Shown piece by piece: positions 15,452 through 23,821 of a DNA stretch of 64,000 nucleotides (positions within the stretch are counted from its first letter, which is position 1; every line of letters begins with the position of its first letter). The notes beneath the pieces are model-generated. The model was not told the origin of the DNA. It saw only the letters and a list, made by a program, of their open reading frames with translations, and did no database searches. Source of the stretch: an uncultured Clostridia bacterium (GTDB lineage Bacteria > Bacillota > Clostridia > Oscillospirales > Acutalibacteraceae); assembly GCA_937884975.1 (NCBI GenBank), contig CAKZZS010000087.1, positions 11,551 to 75,550 on the forward strand, in the 5' to 3' direction. The position numbers and the translations under genes are program-made.

Positions 15452-16582
15452 ATGAAAGAGAAGAAATTGACTGCATTTTTAGTCTTTATTTCGGTTGCGT
15501 TATGCATTAGCCTTGCGCTTTCCGTTGTAACGCTTGCCGGACAGCAGAAGGCGGTAAAAAAAATCAATGAAATTCAAGGCTTTGCCGAGGATGTTGACAG
15601 AGAGGATGACGTAAAAATTGCAGGTGAATATGAAATAAAATCAACCCTTCCCATTTCCGACGCCTATAAATCGGGCGACACTTCCGAACTGAGCGACAGC
15701 GACAAGGAAACGCTTGATATGGCAAAGGAAATTCTTGAGGAAATTATCACTGACGATATGACTGATTACGAAAAGGAAAAGGCGGTTTACGAATATCTTA
15801 CCGGCTCCCTTTCAAACAGCACCGGTATTCTTACCGTTATACCCACAAATAACGGTGACAACGATAATCCTCACGATGTACTTAAGTATCACAGTGCCGT
15901 ATGCGTCGGTTATGCCACCACGTTCAGGATGTTTATGCAGATGATGGATATTGAATGTAAGGTTATCCATTCGTCCGACCTTATCCATTCCTGGGACCTT
16001 GTAAAGCTTGACGACGGCTGGTACCACGTTGACTGCTATATGGACAGCGATGTAACAAACTACCGTAATTTCAATATGGACGATGAGCGCTGTTCACAGG
16101 ACCACGACTGGACAAGAGAATATTTCCCGGAAGCAACCGGTAAGAAATATAACTACATTCTCTCTTCCTGCGTCACGCTTAAGAATATTTATGACATTCC
16201 GCAGTGGCTTGTTGACGCAATTGACGAAAGGCAGAGCGTTATAAGCTGCGTTTTCAAAACAGAGATTAACGAGAAAAATGAGAATGCAGCGCAGTATATG
16301 GTTGAGCAGCTTGTTGGCCAGCTTGAAAATGACAGCTATTCCGTAAATTATGACTGGATGCTCAACGATGACGGAAAGTATGTTCTTTGCTTCTATATCG
16401 ATTATTATGACGATGAGCCGTCCGCAGAGGTGGATGATGAAACCGCTTTGAAAATCGATGAGAAAATCGCCGAGGTTCTCGGATACGGCGACGAGTATGA
16501 TGAGGACGGATACGAAGAAGAAACGGACTATACGTACGAGGAAGAAACCGAAGAAGTCGTTGATGTTACAAATAAGGGATAA
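15452..16582 (+). CDS. Secreted transglutaminase-like protein
   Basis: 376 aa. Signal peptide/anchor at residues 6-30. Transglutaminase core with the Cys-His-Asp triad visible: Cys151 in YHSAVCVGYATTF, His179 in LIHSWDLV, Asp194 in YHVDCYMD. In bacteria this fold usually acts as a cysteine protease or peptidase at the cell surface rather than a true cross-linker. The tail from about residue 345 is a very acidic, Glu/Tyr-rich extension. First gene of a run with a DUF4358 lipoprotein (3 nt gap) and a DHHW protein, all secreted, suggesting one cell-envelope function. Confidence 0.9.
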   Translation: MKEKKLTAFLVFISVALCISLALSVVTLAGQQKAVKKINEIQGFAEDVDREDDVKIAGEYEIKSTLPISDAYKSGDTSELSDSDKETLDMAKEILEEIITDDMTDYEKEKAVYEYLTGSLSNSTGILTVIPTNNGDNDNPHDVLKYHSAVCVGYATTFRMFMQMMDIECKVIHSSDLIHSWDLVKLDDGWYHVDCYMDSDVTNYRNFNMDDERCSQDHDWTREYFPEATGKKYNYILSSCVTLKNIYDIPQWLVDAIDERQSVISCVFKTEINEKNENAAQYMVEQLVGQLENDSYSVNYDWMLNDDGKYVLCFYIDYYDDEPSAEVDDETALKIDEKIAEVLGYGDEYDEDGYEEETDYTYEEETEEVVDVTNKG

Positions 16583-16585
16583 AAT

Positions 16586-17095
16586 ATGAAAAAAAGATTT
16601 TTATTACCGCTTGCGGTTATTGTTATAATGATTATCGGTTGTCTTTGCGCCTGTTCGGGCAAGGGCGGCGAAAAAACAAAGGTCAGTATGTACGAGCTTA
16701 AAAACGCCATGGCAAACGCTACGGATAAGTTTGAAGAAATGACGTACGCGTCTTCCGAGGACCCCGACAAGGAAGAAATATTTGAGAATATTTCCGCTAT
16801 GGATTACTCAAAGGTTGACAGCTTTTTCATTTTCTACGCCACAAACGGCACGGGAAATGCGGACGAAATTGCCGTTATTCAGGTTAAAAAGACTGACGAC
16901 CTGGCTGAAGCGAGAAAAGAGCTTGAAGCCCACGTTTCAAAGAGAATTGCTCTGTATTCGACTTATGATAAAACCCAGCTTAAAAAGCTTAACAGCGCAA
17001 AAATTGAAACACAGGGTAATTGCGTTGCGCTCATAATCGGCGATGACGCGTCAAAAATTGCGGACGCGTTTCACGGATTTTTTGACGCAGAGTAA
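16586..17095 (+). CDS. DUF4358 lipoprotein
   Basis: 169 aa with a lipoprotein signal (LCAC lipobox, lipid Cys23) and the DUF4358 pattern: an ADEIAVIQVKKTDDLAEARKEL block, a Y-x-x-Y segment (LYSTYDKTQL) and GNCVALIIGDDA. These proteins accompany DHHW/MBOAT acyl-transfer genes in Oscillospirales. Function unestablished. Placed 3 nt after the transglutaminase gene. Confidence 0.88.
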   Translation: MKKRFLLPLAVIVIMIIGCLCACSGKGGEKTKVSMYELKNAMANATDKFEEMTYASSEDPDKEEIFENISAMDYSKVDSFFIFYATNGTGNADEIAVIQVKKTDDLAEARKELEAHVSKRIALYSTYDKTQLKKLNSAKIETQGNCVALIIGDDASKIADAFHGFFDAE

Positions 17096-17131
17096 TTATG
17101 ACTTTGTATTTTTGATTTACGGGTTACTTTG

Positions 17132-18178
17132 ATGAAAAGAATTATTACTGCAGTTGTATTTATTTTAGCGCTTTATTCGGTTGCGGCGTTTCTGGTTGCG
17201 TCCCCGGACAGAGAAATCTCCGAGCTTGAAAATCGGACGCTCACAAAGAAAAAGGATATTTCCTTTAATGCACTTGACGGCCGTTTTCAGCAGTCTCTTG
17301 AGAGCTTTACGTCGGATCAGTTTCCGTTTAGGGATAAACTGGTCTGCTTTCAGACGGGAATGCTTTATGCGTCGGGACAAAGGGAAATCAGCGGCGCGTA
17401 TATATGTGACGATGGAAGACTCATTCAGGTAATCACGCCGTCGGATATAGACGAAAAAAAGCTCGTTTCCCTTGCAAAAAAAGTAAACCGAATTGCAAAA
17501 AACAATGCTGTTTACGTTATGTATGTCCCTTCGGCATGCGTCGAATTAAAAGACAAAATGCCCGGCGGAAGGAGTCCGTATGACTACAGCGCGCTTTACG
17601 AAAAGCTAACCTCAAACCTTAACAATGCAAATATTATTGATTTGAGCGCTTCCCTTACAAATCCCGATTTCTACTATAAAACGGACCACCACTGGAATAT
17701 AAACGGCGCTTATGAAGCGTACAGGGCGTTTTGTAACGGGAGGGGAGTAACTCCTAAAGCGCTTGAGAGCTTCAAAATAAAAACCGTAAGCACTTCTTTT
17801 CAGGGCACACTGTTTTCAAAGGCTCCCATTTCAAAGCAGACGGATGAAATCAAATTGCCCTCCGTTCCCGAACTTAAGGTCACGGCTGACGGCAAGGAAA
17901 TTGATTTTTATTCCTCGGATGCGCTTGAAACAAAGGATAAGTACAATGTGTTTCAGGGCGGAAATCACGGAATAGTCGAAATTGAAAACAAAAAGGGGAA
18001 CGGTAAGACACTGCTTATTATCAAGGACTCTTTTGCAAACAGCTTTGTGCCGTTTATTGCAGGGGAGTACTCAAAAATCGTTATGCTTGACGAAAGATAT
18101 ATTTTCATTTCACTTGAGGAGTATGTGAATACGCTTTCCCCTGACGAAACGCTTGTATTAAGAGAAATAGTAAATTAA
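17132..18178 (+). CDS. DHHW (AlgX/DltD-like SGNH) secreted protein
   Basis: 348 aa. N-terminal membrane anchor; SELENRTLTKK (typical ENR-x-L motif of the family); the defining DHHW at residues 185-188 (YYKTDHHWNINGAYEAYRAF); nucleophile-type Asp-Ser in IIKDSFANSFVPF; C-terminal ERYIFISLEEY. Known relatives add acetyl groups to extracellular polysaccharide together with an MBOAT membrane acyltransferase. No MBOAT is adjacent here, so an acyl donor would have to come from elsewhere. Start ATG 17132, one codon after a TTG; the ribosome binding site is weak. Confidence 0.88.
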   Translation: MKRIITAVVFILALYSVAAFLVASPDREISELENRTLTKKKDISFNALDGRFQQSLESFTSDQFPFRDKLVCFQTGMLYASGQREISGAYICDDGRLIQVITPSDIDEKKLVSLAKKVNRIAKNNAVYVMYVPSACVELKDKMPGGRSPYDYSALYEKLTSNLNNANIIDLSASLTNPDFYYKTDHHWNINGAYEAYRAFCNGRGVTPKALESFKIKTVSTSFQGTLFSKAPISKQTDEIKLPSVPELKVTADGKEIDFYSSDALETKDKYNVFQGGNHGIVEIENKKGNGKTLLIIKDSFANSFVPFIAGEYSKIVMLDERYIFISLEEYVNTLSPDETLVLREIVN

Positions 18179-18180
18179 AA

Positions 18181-18216
18181 AATAACCCGACAGTTCGTTT
18201 GAACTGTCGGGTTATT
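18181..18216. terminator. Strong bidirectional terminator
   Basis: 16-bp perfect stem AATAACCCGACAGTTC / GAACTGTCGGGTTATT around GTTT, between convergent genes. Confidence 0.95.
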
Positions 18217-18227
18217 ATTAAACTGTC

Positions 18228-19253
18228 TTATTCGCCTTTCATATCAAGAAGCTTTACGCTGCCCTCATAGGAAGCAACGGAAACCTTAATGGAGTCCGTA
18301 ATCGCGGAGACAATATCGTCCTCCTCAACGCCGAGCTCAAGGCAATACTTATTGTCAATAAACAGGTCAATATCCATAATGTACGGAAGCTGAAGCGGAT
18401 CCATACCGCTTTCAATTCCTCTTTCCTTATAGTCCTTGACAATGCTGCCCATACCCATTTTCATCATCCAGGGCGGAATTCCGACTATCTTTCTGTTGTG
18501 CATTCCTCTTGCATCGTAAACATAGCCGAGGAACTCGTCCCATTTCATATTATACATACCGATGGGAATTGCTTCGTAGAAACGCTTGCCGAGCTTGTTT
18601 TCAGCTGCGCCGGCAATTGCCTGACCGACCTGACGGCAGGTAAGCATCGCCGTACCTCCCTTGGGATAAAGGGTGAAGGGAAGCTTGTCCATTCCTGCTA
18701 TCTGCTCGATAAGAACCGTCCATACGGGCTTTCTTCCGGGCTGGGTGCCGAAAATGTAGGGAAGCTCAAGAACCGCTACGCTGAAATTCTCGTCGCACGC
18801 ATTTTTACAAACCTCTTCCTGCTGAAGACGGGACTTGAAATACGGGTTATTTTCAACAAGGTCCATATCGGGACGGATTTTTGAAAGATAAGCAAAATAT
18901 GAGCCGAGAACAACCGCTCTCTTAACGCCTGCCTTCTTACAAAGCGGAAAAATTCTCTCAAGCGGAGCGATATTGTACTTGTAATAGTAATCCATTACGG
19001 GGTGGGGGAATTCCACTCTTTCGTCAACACCTGCCGCGAAAATGAAGCAGTCGCTGCCCTTAAGCATTTTTTCGATTTCCTCGTCGGACTTCTTGTTAAT
19101 GTCTCCGAAAATGATTTCCATTTCCTCCGGAATGGGAGCTCCCTCGGGAAGCGGAGGAAGGGCAACGGAGGTTACCTTGTGACCTCTTTTAATAAGGGTT
19201 GTTGCCGCCTCACAGCCGAGAAGACCTGTGCCGCCGATCATAAAAACCTTCAT
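18228..19253 (-). CDS. NAD(P)-dependent epimerase/dehydratase (atypical/extended SDR)
   Basis: 341 aa Rossmann enzyme. Coenzyme loop GGTGLLG near residue 8, then TLIKRGHKVTSVALP. The usual YxxxK catalytic pair is not obvious: GSYFAYLSKIRP offers Tyr and Lys in the right area but with altered spacing, so activity type is uncertain. Lies 34 nt downstream of an SDR on the same strand, sharing its promoter. Together with the PaaK/ACT operon diverging upstream and another epimerase nearby it suggests a pathway on a CoA- or acid-linked substrate. Confidence 0.85.
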   Translation of the reverse strand: MKVFMIGGTGLLGCEAATTLIKRGHKVTSVALPPLPEGAPIPEEMEIIFGDINKKSDEEIEKMLKGSDCFIFAAGVDERVEFPHPVMDYYYKYNIAPLERIFPLCKKAGVKRAVVLGSYFAYLSKIRPDMDLVENNPYFKSRLQQEEVCKNACDENFSVAVLELPYIFGTQPGRKPVWTVLIEQIAGMDKLPFTLYPKGGTAMLTCRQVGQAIAGAAENKLGKRFYEAIPIGMYNMKWDEFLGYVYDARGMHNRKIVGIPPWMMKMGMGSIVKDYKERGIESGMDPLQLPYIMDIDLFIDNKYCLELGVEEDDIVSAITDSIKVSVASYEGSVKLLDMKGE

Positions 19254-19287
19254 AATAAAATCTCCTTTAATTGTATTTTAACTCAAA

Positions 19288-20127
19288 TTATTTCTTATCC
19301 TTGAATACGGGGTCAAACAGCGGAAGCTTCGAAGCCTTCATAACCGCGCTGAAAAGCCTGCCGCCCTGTACGGGAGTGATACGGCCGAAATAGTTCATAA
19401 ACGCCGCGTCAAAGCCGTGAACGCCCAAGGGACGTTTTGATTTAATATCGCCCATAATCATTTTTACCATTCTTTCGCACGAGGTGCTGACCATATTAAG
19501 CGCCTTTTGAGCCTTGTCATCGGACTCGCTCTGGTTACGGAAAATATCGGTCTTTGTAAAGCCGGGACAAATAATGCCGACATAGCATTTGCCGCGAAGC
19601 TCCTCACGGATGGACTCCGTCATAGCCTTTAACGCGGATTTGCTTGCGGAATAGACCGACGTGCCTGCAAGAGACATAAGCGCCGCGGATGAGTCAACGT
19701 TGATTATGGCAGGCGAATCAGACTCAAGAAGCATCGGCAAAAGAGCGTGCATTGAATAAACGGCTGAATAGAAATTGATATTCATCGCTCTTTCAATATC
19801 CTTTATCTCATAATTCTGGAAGCGGTCAAACTTCGGAAGAATGCCCGCGTTATTGATAAGCACGTCAATTTTTGTTCCGTTTTGCTTTAACTCTTCTGCA
19901 AAATCGGTCCAGTTCTTTTCAAGCGAAACGTCAAAGAGCTTGTAAGAAAAACGAGAGGCGTTTTCGCCGAGCTCTTCAACAACCTTTTTCATTTTTTCCT
20001 CGCTTCTTGCAATGCCGATTACCGTGCAGTTGTGCTCGTTAATAAGCTTTAAGGCAATTCCCTTGCCCATTCCGCCCGAAGCGCCCGTAACGACAACGGT
20101 TTTGTTGTTTATCCAGTTTTTATTCAT
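19288..20127 (-). CDS. Short-chain dehydrogenase/reductase
   Basis: 279 aa classical SDR. NADP-type loop TGASGGMGKGIAL at about 15-27, NNAGILP (NNAG motif), catalytic Ser in NVDSSAALMS and the Y-x-x-x-K pair in SVYSASKSALKAMTESI, then CPGFTKTDIF. Reduces or oxidises a hydroxyl/keto group; substrate unknown. First gene behind a consensus minus-strand promoter, divergent from paaK. C-terminal PLFDPVFKDKK is unremarkable. Confidence 0.95.
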   Translation of the reverse strand: MNKNWINNKTVVVTGASGGMGKGIALKLINEHNCTVIGIARSEEKMKKVVEELGENASRFSYKLFDVSLEKNWTDFAEELKQNGTKIDVLINNAGILPKFDRFQNYEIKDIERAMNINFYSAVYSMHALLPMLLESDSPAIINVDSSAALMSLAGTSVYSASKSALKAMTESIREELRGKCYVGIICPGFTKTDIFRNQSESDDKAQKALNMVSTSCERMVKMIMGDIKSKRPLGVHGFDAAFMNYFGRITPVQGGRLFSAVMKASKLPLFDPVFKDKK

Positions 20128-20157
20128 TAAATCACCTTTTTAAGTAAAGATATAAAT

Positions 20158-20186
20158 ATTATAAACCAATATATGCCGTTTTTCAA
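20158..20186 (-). promoter_or_regulatory. Promoter of the SDR-epimerase pair
   Basis: Minus strand TTGAAA (20186-20181), 17-nt spacer, TATAAT (20163-20158). Confidence 0.85.
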
Positions 20187-20234
20187 TAGAAAAAAAGATT
20201 TACCGTTTGTTCATAAAAAAGTGTTATTTTTCTC

Positions 20235-20263
20235 TTGTAATTGAAAATAAATTGTATTATAAT
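20235..20263 (+). promoter_or_regulatory. Promoter of the paaK-ACT operon
   Basis: TTGTAA (20235-20240), 17-nt spacer, TATAAT (20258-20263). Divergent from the SDR promoter, about 50 nt apart. Confidence 0.8.
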
Positions 20264-20324
20264 TCTTACTAATAGATTTTAGCAGATTAAAGCAAAAAAG
20301 CAAATTTGAAAGGACGTGATTCCC

Positions 20325-21623
20325 ATGGGCAATTATTATCAGAAAGAAATTGAATGCGCTTCAAGAGACGAAATGATAGCCATTCAGAATGAAAAGCTTG
20401 TTAAGCAGGTTAAGCGAGTCTATGAAAATGTACCGTATTACAGAAAGAAAATGGAGGAAAAGGGTGTAACTCCTGAGGATATCAAATCAATTGATGACCT
20501 TCATAAGCTTCCGTTTCTTATGAAAAGTGATTTGCGCGACGCTTATCCTTACGGACTTATGGGCAAACCGTTGAGCGAATGCGTAAGAATTCAGTCAACA
20601 AGCGGAACAACAGGCAGACGCGTTGTTGCGTTTTATACTCAGCATGACCTTGATATATGGGAAGAGTGCTGCGCAAGGGCAATTGTTGCGGCAGGCGGTA
20701 CAAAGGATGACGTGTGCCACGTTTCCTACGGCTACGGACTCTTTACGGGCGGCCCCGGACTTAACGGCGGCTCTCATAAGGTCGGCTGTCTTACGCTTCC
20801 TATGTCTTCGGGCAATACCGAAAGGCAGATTCAGTTTATGACAGACCTCGGTTCAACAATTCTCTGCTGTACTCCGTCGTATGCGGCTTATCTTTCGGAG
20901 AGTATTCACGAAAGAGGAGTTAAGGATCAGATTAAGCTTAAGGCAGGTATCTTCGGCGCGGAGGCTTGGAGCGAAGAGATGCGTAAAAGCATTGAAGCAG
21001 GACTGGGAATTAAGGCTTACGATATTTACGGACTTACCGAAATTTCAGGCCCCGGCGTATCGTTTGAATGTGAAGAGCAGAGCGGTATGCACATTAACGA
21101 GGACCATTTCATTGCCGAAATTATTGACCCAAAAACGGGAGAGGTTCTTCCCGAGGGCAGCGTAGGCGAGCTTGTTTTTACCTGCATTGACAAAGAGGCG
21201 TTTCCGCTTTTGAGATACAGGACAAGGGATTTGTGCGTTTTGTCGCGTAAACCCTGCTCATGCGGCAGAACTCACGTTAAAATGTCGCGCCTTATGGGCA
21301 GAACAGACGATATGCTTATAATCCGCGGCGTAAACGTATTCCCGTCACAAATTGAAACGGTTCTTATCAAGGACGGTTATCCTGCCAACTATCAGATTAT
21401 TGTTGACAGAGTCAATAATTCCGATACTCTTGACGTAAATGTTGAAATAACTCCCGAAATGCTCACCGATACTACAATGGGTATTTCCGAGCGTGAAAAG
21501 CAGCTTGTCAATGACCTTAAGGCAATGCTCGGCATAAAGGCAGCCGTACATATCGTCGAGCCGAAGACAATCGCCAGAAGCGAGGGCAAGGCGGTAAGAA
21601 TTATTGATAAGCGTAAGATATAA
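20325..21623 (+). CDS. paaK: Phenylacetate-CoA ligase-type AMP-forming ligase
   Basis: 432 aa member of the PaaK branch of adenylate-forming enzymes, which activates aryl or other acids to CoA thioesters using ATP. The P-loop STSGTTGRR, DIYGLTEISGPG (A5-like motif), RYRTRDLCVL with CSCGRTH (a PaaK-typical Cys cluster), and MGRTDDMLIIRGVNVFPSQIE in the small C-terminal domain are all visible. The start ATG 20325 is preferred because AAAGGA is 10 nt upstream; the GTG at 20316 is too close. Followed 14 nt later by an ACT-domain gene, a pairing that recurs in Clostridia and archaea and may serve amino-acid-derived aryl acids. The true substrate is unknown. Confidence 0.95.
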   Translation: MGNYYQKEIECASRDEMIAIQNEKLVKQVKRVYENVPYYRKKMEEKGVTPEDIKSIDDLHKLPFLMKSDLRDAYPYGLMGKPLSECVRIQSTSGTTGRRVVAFYTQHDLDIWEECCARAIVAAGGTKDDVCHVSYGYGLFTGGPGLNGGSHKVGCLTLPMSSGNTERQIQFMTDLGSTILCCTPSYAAYLSESIHERGVKDQIKLKAGIFGAEAWSEEMRKSIEAGLGIKAYDIYGLTEISGPGVSFECEEQSGMHINEDHFIAEIIDPKTGEVLPEGSVGELVFTCIDKEAFPLLRYRTRDLCVLSRKPCSCGRTHVKMSRLMGRTDDMLIIRGVNVFPSQIETVLIKDGYPANYQIIVDRVNNSDTLDVNVEITPEMLTDTTMGISEREKQLVNDLKAMLGIKAAVHIVEPKTIARSEGKAVRIIDKRKI

Positions 21624-21637
21624 ACGGAGGAAGAAAT

Positions 21638-22075
21638 ATGTTTGTAACACAGTTATCAATTTTTGTTGAAAACCGTTTCGGAAGAATTGCGGAATTAACC
21701 CGTTTGCTTGCGGATAACGGAATTGATATGAGAACAATTTCCATTGCCGATACAAAGGAGTTCGGAATTGTCAGAATTATTGCCGACAACCCCGAAAAGG
21801 CGGCTGAGGTTTTGACTGCAGACGGCTGGATTTTCCAGAAAACACCCGTTATCGCAGTTGTTATTCCCGACGTTCCCGGCGGTATGGCTGATGTGCTTGA
21901 CGCGCTTACGGAAAAGGAAATCGGCGTTGAATATATCTATGCGGTTATCGCAAAGAAGGCGGAAACAGCGTGTATGATTTTCAGGGTTAAGGATAAAAAT
22001 GCTCAGGCGGCGCTTGACGTGCTTAAGGAAAAGAACTACACAATTCTTTCCCAGGAAGAGGTCAACGCTATTTAA
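21638..22075 (+). CDS. Tandem ACT-domain protein
   Basis: 145 aa made of two ACT modules: residues about 1-65 (QLSIFVENRFGRIAELTRLL, then IDMRTISIADTKEFGIVRII) and 70-140 (VIPDVPGGMADVLDALTEKE, VEYIYAVI). ACT domains bind amino acids and regulate enzymes. Co-transcribed with the paaK-type ligase (GGAGG upstream), so it probably tunes that ligase or reports its amino acid-derived substrate. Ends at a strong terminator. Confidence 0.92.
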   Translation: MFVTQLSIFVENRFGRIAELTRLLADNGIDMRTISIADTKEFGIVRIIADNPEKAAEVLTADGWIFQKTPVIAVVIPDVPGGMADVLDALTEKEIGVEYIYAVIAKKAETACMIFRVKDKNAQAALDVLKEKNYTILSQEEVNAI

Positions 22076-22085
22076 CAAAGACAAA

Positions 22086-22119
22086 AAAGACCGACAGTTT
22101 AAAAAACTGTCGGTCTTTT
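22086..22119. terminator. Bidirectional terminator after the ACT gene
   Basis: AAAGACCGACAGTTT-AAA-AAACTGTCGGTCTTT: 15-bp perfect stem between convergent genes. Confidence 0.95.
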
Positions 22120-22128
22120 ATTTTTATT

Positions 22129-23694
22129 TTATCTCTTGATTTCATCCCAGGGCTTGCCGTTGATGTGGAACAGCTCGTCAAAGGGATACTTATTGTTTTC
22201 GTCCTTCTTGTGGTTCGGATACCAAACCTGAGCAAAGAACGGGTTATCCTTCGCAATTGCGTCGTAATCCCAAGCCTTATGCGGAATAAAGCATTCGGGG
22301 CACCAGTGACCGCCGAGAAGAATAAGCGCAGGGCTTGCTTCAAATTCAGCGCCGCAGTGGCCGCATTTCCATTTGAGCTTTGTTGCAAGGTCTCCTTTTT
22401 TCATTGAGTCGGAAAGACATTCGCCGCCTCTGAACGCCGCAGCCTGCTTCATATCCTCAATGTCAAGCTCGCTTTCGGGCTTCGTTTCGTCATAACCGTG
22501 GTCAAGCTTGAATTCGTCCGCCGCAGAGGTGTCCTTGTCAAACTTCTGGATTTCAAAATCCTCCCACTTTTTGGGAATGCTTTCGTACTCCTCCTTTGAG
22601 CCGTAGTAAGCGCTCAAACGGGTTTGATTATTCTTTGTAACCCAGTCAATTGTACCGAAATCGGGAGTCTTTGCAAGCTTCTTCATAAAGGGCTTCGCCG
22701 CAGCGGCAACAACGCCCTTGGGAAGATGACGGGGAATTCTGAAATAGAATTCAACCTGTGAAGCGAGTCTGTCAAAATAGTCCTGAACGGGAAGATTCTC
22801 TCTGAAATGGAGGAATTCCTCAAGCTTGTCGGAGTCCGCATAGAACTGACCGTGGAAATTCTTTGTGATGAACCAGTGCGGTTCAAAAAGCTTTTCGGGA
22901 CCTGCAAGACCCAGTGTGCCAAGCAGCAGGCATTCGAACTCATAGTTTGAAATTCTGTACTCCTTGCCCGAACCGATGTTATAAAAATGGTTCCAGAAAT
23001 CGTCGCCGAGGTTGCCCTTCATATCCTCTTCACAGAGATTTGCAAGCAGTCTGCCCGAGTCTTCAACCGTACACCACTCAAGAACGCCGTTAATCGGAAC
23101 GTGGAACATAATCGGGTCCATATTCTTAAGGATATTCGGATAAAGTATGCCCGACTGGCGCATTGAAACCCAGTGCTTGATACCGCTTTCGACAAATACC
23201 GCTTCGGCGCGGCACTTTGAAACCGCGTAATGGTCATAAACCGAAACCTTAAGCGGATCGCCGCAACGTCCCCAGTGAATGGGATAGTTTCTGTCGCCTG
23301 TTTCGGCAACCGTGCCTATGTAGCAAACCTTGATGTCGTCTGCGTTAGGCTGAGCGAGAACGGCTTTGCAGATATTCTCTGCGGCGCCGATGTTTGTTTT
23401 CTGTGTTCTGTAGGGCTTCCAGTCAGCCGCAGGAGAAACCATTCCGCCGACATGAAGAACGTAGTCAGCGCCCGTTACGGCGTCAAGAACGCTTTCATAT
23501 TTTGTCAGGTCGCCCCAGACAATTCTGACGGAACTGTCCGTAAGAAAGCCTTCAAATTTTTCGCGGTTCTTCGCGCTGTCACGAAGAAGAATGACAATAT
23601 TGAACTTGTCCTTCTTTGCATAAAGCTCTTTAAAGCCCGCAAAACCCATATTACCGGACGCGCCGGTGAGCATTACTGTTTTTTTATCTGCCAT
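22129..23694 (-). CDS. NAD-dependent epimerase/dehydratase fused to a zinc-ribbon tail
   Basis: 521 aa, much longer than usual epimerases (about 330). Residues 1-330: extended SDR with loop TGASGNMG at 10-17, GDLTKYESVLDAVTGADYVLHVGG, and YDHYAVSKCRAEA giving the Y-x-x-x-K pair. The following 100 residues are unassigned. A four-Cys ribbon follows: Cys444, Cys447, Cys465, Cys468 (CGHCGAEFEASPALILLGGHWCPEC), then a Trp/Pro-rich tail. The zinc-ribbon extension on an SDR is unusual; it may bind an iron or zinc centre or a partner. ATG 23694 is chosen for spacing to GGAGAGG. Monocistronic, next to paaK-ACT and two SDRs. Confidence 0.85.
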   Translation of the reverse strand: MADKKTVMLTGASGNMGFAGFKELYAKKDKFNIVILLRDSAKNREKFEGFLTDSSVRIVWGDLTKYESVLDAVTGADYVLHVGGMVSPAADWKPYRTQKTNIGAAENICKAVLAQPNADDIKVCYIGTVAETGDRNYPIHWGRCGDPLKVSVYDHYAVSKCRAEAVFVESGIKHWVSMRQSGILYPNILKNMDPIMFHVPINGVLEWCTVEDSGRLLANLCEEDMKGNLGDDFWNHFYNIGSGKEYRISNYEFECLLLGTLGLAGPEKLFEPHWFITKNFHGQFYADSDKLEEFLHFRENLPVQDYFDRLASQVEFYFRIPRHLPKGVVAAAAKPFMKKLAKTPDFGTIDWVTKNNQTRLSAYYGSKEEYESIPKKWEDFEIQKFDKDTSAADEFKLDHGYDETKPESELDIEDMKQAAAFRGGECLSDSMKKGDLATKLKWKCGHCGAEFEASPALILLGGHWCPECFIPHKAWDYDAIAKDNPFFAQVWYPNHKKDENNKYPFDELFHINGKPWDEIKR

Positions 23695-23774
23695 ATTTTC
23701 CACCTCTCCAAAAAGAATAGATTTCCTTTCAATTATATATTAACTCAGACACTAAAGTCAACAAGAAAACCAAA

Positions 23775-23808
23775 CAAAAAAACCGCAGTGTTTTTGGCAC
23801 TGCGGTTT
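23775..23808 (-). terminator. Terminator of the Ser/Thr-rich membrane protein gene
   Basis: Minus strand AAACCGCAGTG-CCAAAAA-CACTGCGGTTT followed by TTTTTT-like run; sits 13 nt after the stop of the upstream minus-strand gene. Confidence 0.85.
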
Positions 23809-23821
23809 AAATTGAAATCTT

